Shown here: piece after piece, positions 35,044 through 35,810 of the stretch | How the letters are laid out: the number at the start of each line of letters is the position of its first letter | Numbering within the stretch: position 1 is the stretch's first letter | Source of the DNA: Candidatus Vagococcus giribetii | GTDB lineage: Bacteria > Bacillota > Bacilli > Lactobacillales > Vagococcaceae | DNA length: 35,810 nt | Reading direction: 5' to 3' | Assembly (NCBI RefSeq): GCF_017316185.1 | Contig: NZ_JAFLVX010000008.1 | Coordinates: 1-35,810 of the forward strand | Notes under the pieces: generated by a model | Told to the model about the DNA's origin: nothing | Database searches by the model: none | The model's input: only the letters and a program-made list of their open reading frames with translations | Made by a program: the position numbers and the translations under genes

Positions 35044-35726
35044 TGGAGAATTTAAGTGTCTTTGAACAGTTTATTTATTATTTACAACATAACAGTGGTT
35101 ACGTCTTAACACAGTTCATTCGTCATTTTCTCATCTCAGCATATGGTGTGATATTTGCGGCTATTGTGGGGATTCCAGTAGGTATTTATATCTCAAGACG
35201 TAGGAAGTTGGCTAGCTGGGTGATTGGGATAGCTAATGTGATTCAAACGATCCCTTCCTTAGCCATGGTGTCTATTTTGATGTTAGGATTAGGGCTAGGG
35301 GTAAACACAGTGATTGTGACAGTCTTTTTATACTCTTTACTGCCTATTATTTCAAATACTTATACAGGCATGCAGCAAGTTGATAGTGATATTTTAGATG
35401 CTGGAAAAGGAATGGGTATGACTAAATTTCAAATCCTCTATTTAATTGAATTACCGTTATCAATTTCTGTGATTATGGCTGGGTTGAGAAATGCTTTAGT
35501 TGTAGCAATCGGAATTACGGCGATAGGCTCTTTTGTTGGGGCAGGTGGTTTAGGTGATATCATTATTAGAGGAACCAATGCCACTGATGGTACGGCGATT
35601 ATTTTAGTAGGAGCTTTACCAACAGCGCTTATGGCTATTATGACAGATTGGTTATTAGGATTAGTAGAGAAAAAATTAGATCCTAGTTCAAAAGTTGGGT
35701 CTAAAAAAGTAAGCAATCAAAATTAG
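35043..35726 (+). CDS. opuCD: Osmoprotectant ABC transporter permease OpuCD
   Basis: This is the second permease of the importer, 227 aa, with about six membrane helices. It repeats the OpuCB motifs: DAGKGMGMTKFQILYLIELPLS for the coupling region and FVGAGGLGDIIIRG in the last third. The ribosome-binding site GGAGGGAG lies in the end of opuCC and the start overlaps its stop by one base. No plus-strand terminator with a T-run follows in the remaining 84 bp, so the transcript end is not defined here. Confidence 0.92.
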   Translation: MENLSVFEQFIYYLQHNSGYVLTQFIRHFLISAYGVIFAAIVGIPVGIYISRRRKLASWVIGIANVIQTIPSLAMVSILMLGLGLGVNTVIVTVFLYSLLPIISNTYTGMQQVDSDILDAGKGMGMTKFQILYLIELPLSISVIMAGLRNALVVAIGITAIGSFVGAGGLGDIIIRGTNATDGTAIILVGALPTALMAIMTDWLLGLVEKKLDPSSKVGSKKVSNQN

Positions 35727-35760
35727 CTACGAAGTGGTGAACTTTTTATCCTTTTAGTAG

Positions 35761-35793
35761 TAAAGAAAAGAGGCTGACAATTTTGTCAGCCTC
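35761..35793 (-). terminator. Terminator of a convergent gene to the right
   Basis: An 11-bp perfect stem GAGGCTGACAA/TTGTCAGCCTC (35770-35793) is followed on the minus strand by TTTTCTTTA. It therefore ends a minus-strand transcript entering from outside the window. The 19 bases at 35792-35810 carry the motif shared with the left edge. Confidence 0.8.
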
Positions 35794-35810
35794 AGATTGA
35801 AGACAAACTA

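Noticed and set aside
1-35810. Prophage, insertion sequence, CRISPR, toxin-antitoxin or defence island
   Set aside because: No integrase, transposase, terminal inverted repeat flanked by target duplication, regular spacer array or defence gene was seen. Gene order is conserved core synteny throughout.

Overview
The window is low-GC Firmicutes DNA. Its gene content and order point to the Enterococcaceae (an Enterococcus or Vagococcus-like bacterium): rplU-prp-rpmA; efp-yqhY-nusB-folD-xseAB-ispA-tlyA-argR-recN; DUF4044 and DUF3397 small membrane proteins; then a complete division and cell wall (dcw) cluster running from mraZ to divIVA, followed by T-box-controlled ileS and an opuC-type osmolyte transporter. 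The genus is inferred from synteny and protein style; I could not run a search.

Layout. 1-60 holds a terminator for a gene to the left. 59-1990 (minus) is fbp, a class III fructose-1,6-bisphosphatase. It is divergent from an O-methyltransferase at 2144-2827; the 153 bp between them carries both promoters. tRNA-Arg(TCT) lies on the minus strand at 2888-2961. A TetR-type regulator (3224-3838) is followed by the L21 operon (promoter, L21 leader, rplU, prp, rpmA). pepP starts at 5109, then efp and yqhY-nusB. After a terminator overlapping the nusB end, folD through recN (7746-14067) form one tightly packed run. 14068-14540 is the only sizeable non-coding block; it holds a 39-aa minus-strand gene and the promoter region of the DUF3397 gene. 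The dcw cluster runs 15071-29093, with a second promoter region in front of ftsA. A T-box leader precedes ileS (29360-32146). The opuCABCD operon fills 32302-35726.

How the genes work together. mraZ regulates, rsmH modifies 16S rRNA, ftsL/pbp/divIB build the septal synthase complex, mraY/murD/murG make lipid II, and ftsA/ftsZ/sepF/divIVA form and position the divisome. yggS, ylmG and ylmH are the usual passengers. The ribosome-linked genes at the left (L21, L27 and its processing protease, EF-P, NusB, TlyA) sit beside folate, isoprenoid and DNA-repair functions.

This is essentially a conserved core-genome region. I see no prophage, insertion sequence, CRISPR array, defence island or toxin-antitoxin system, and no clearly novel multigene system. 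The observations worth a second look are regulatory: a 19-nt motif shared by the terminators at both window ends, the -35 box of the L21 promoter lying inside the preceding terminator, 16-bp-phased TGTWAY repeats before the DUF3397 gene, 10-bp-phased GTGG repeats before mraZ, and an ArgR with an altered effector pocket. Several gene starts were moved from the longest reading frame because of ribosome-binding sites or promoters.
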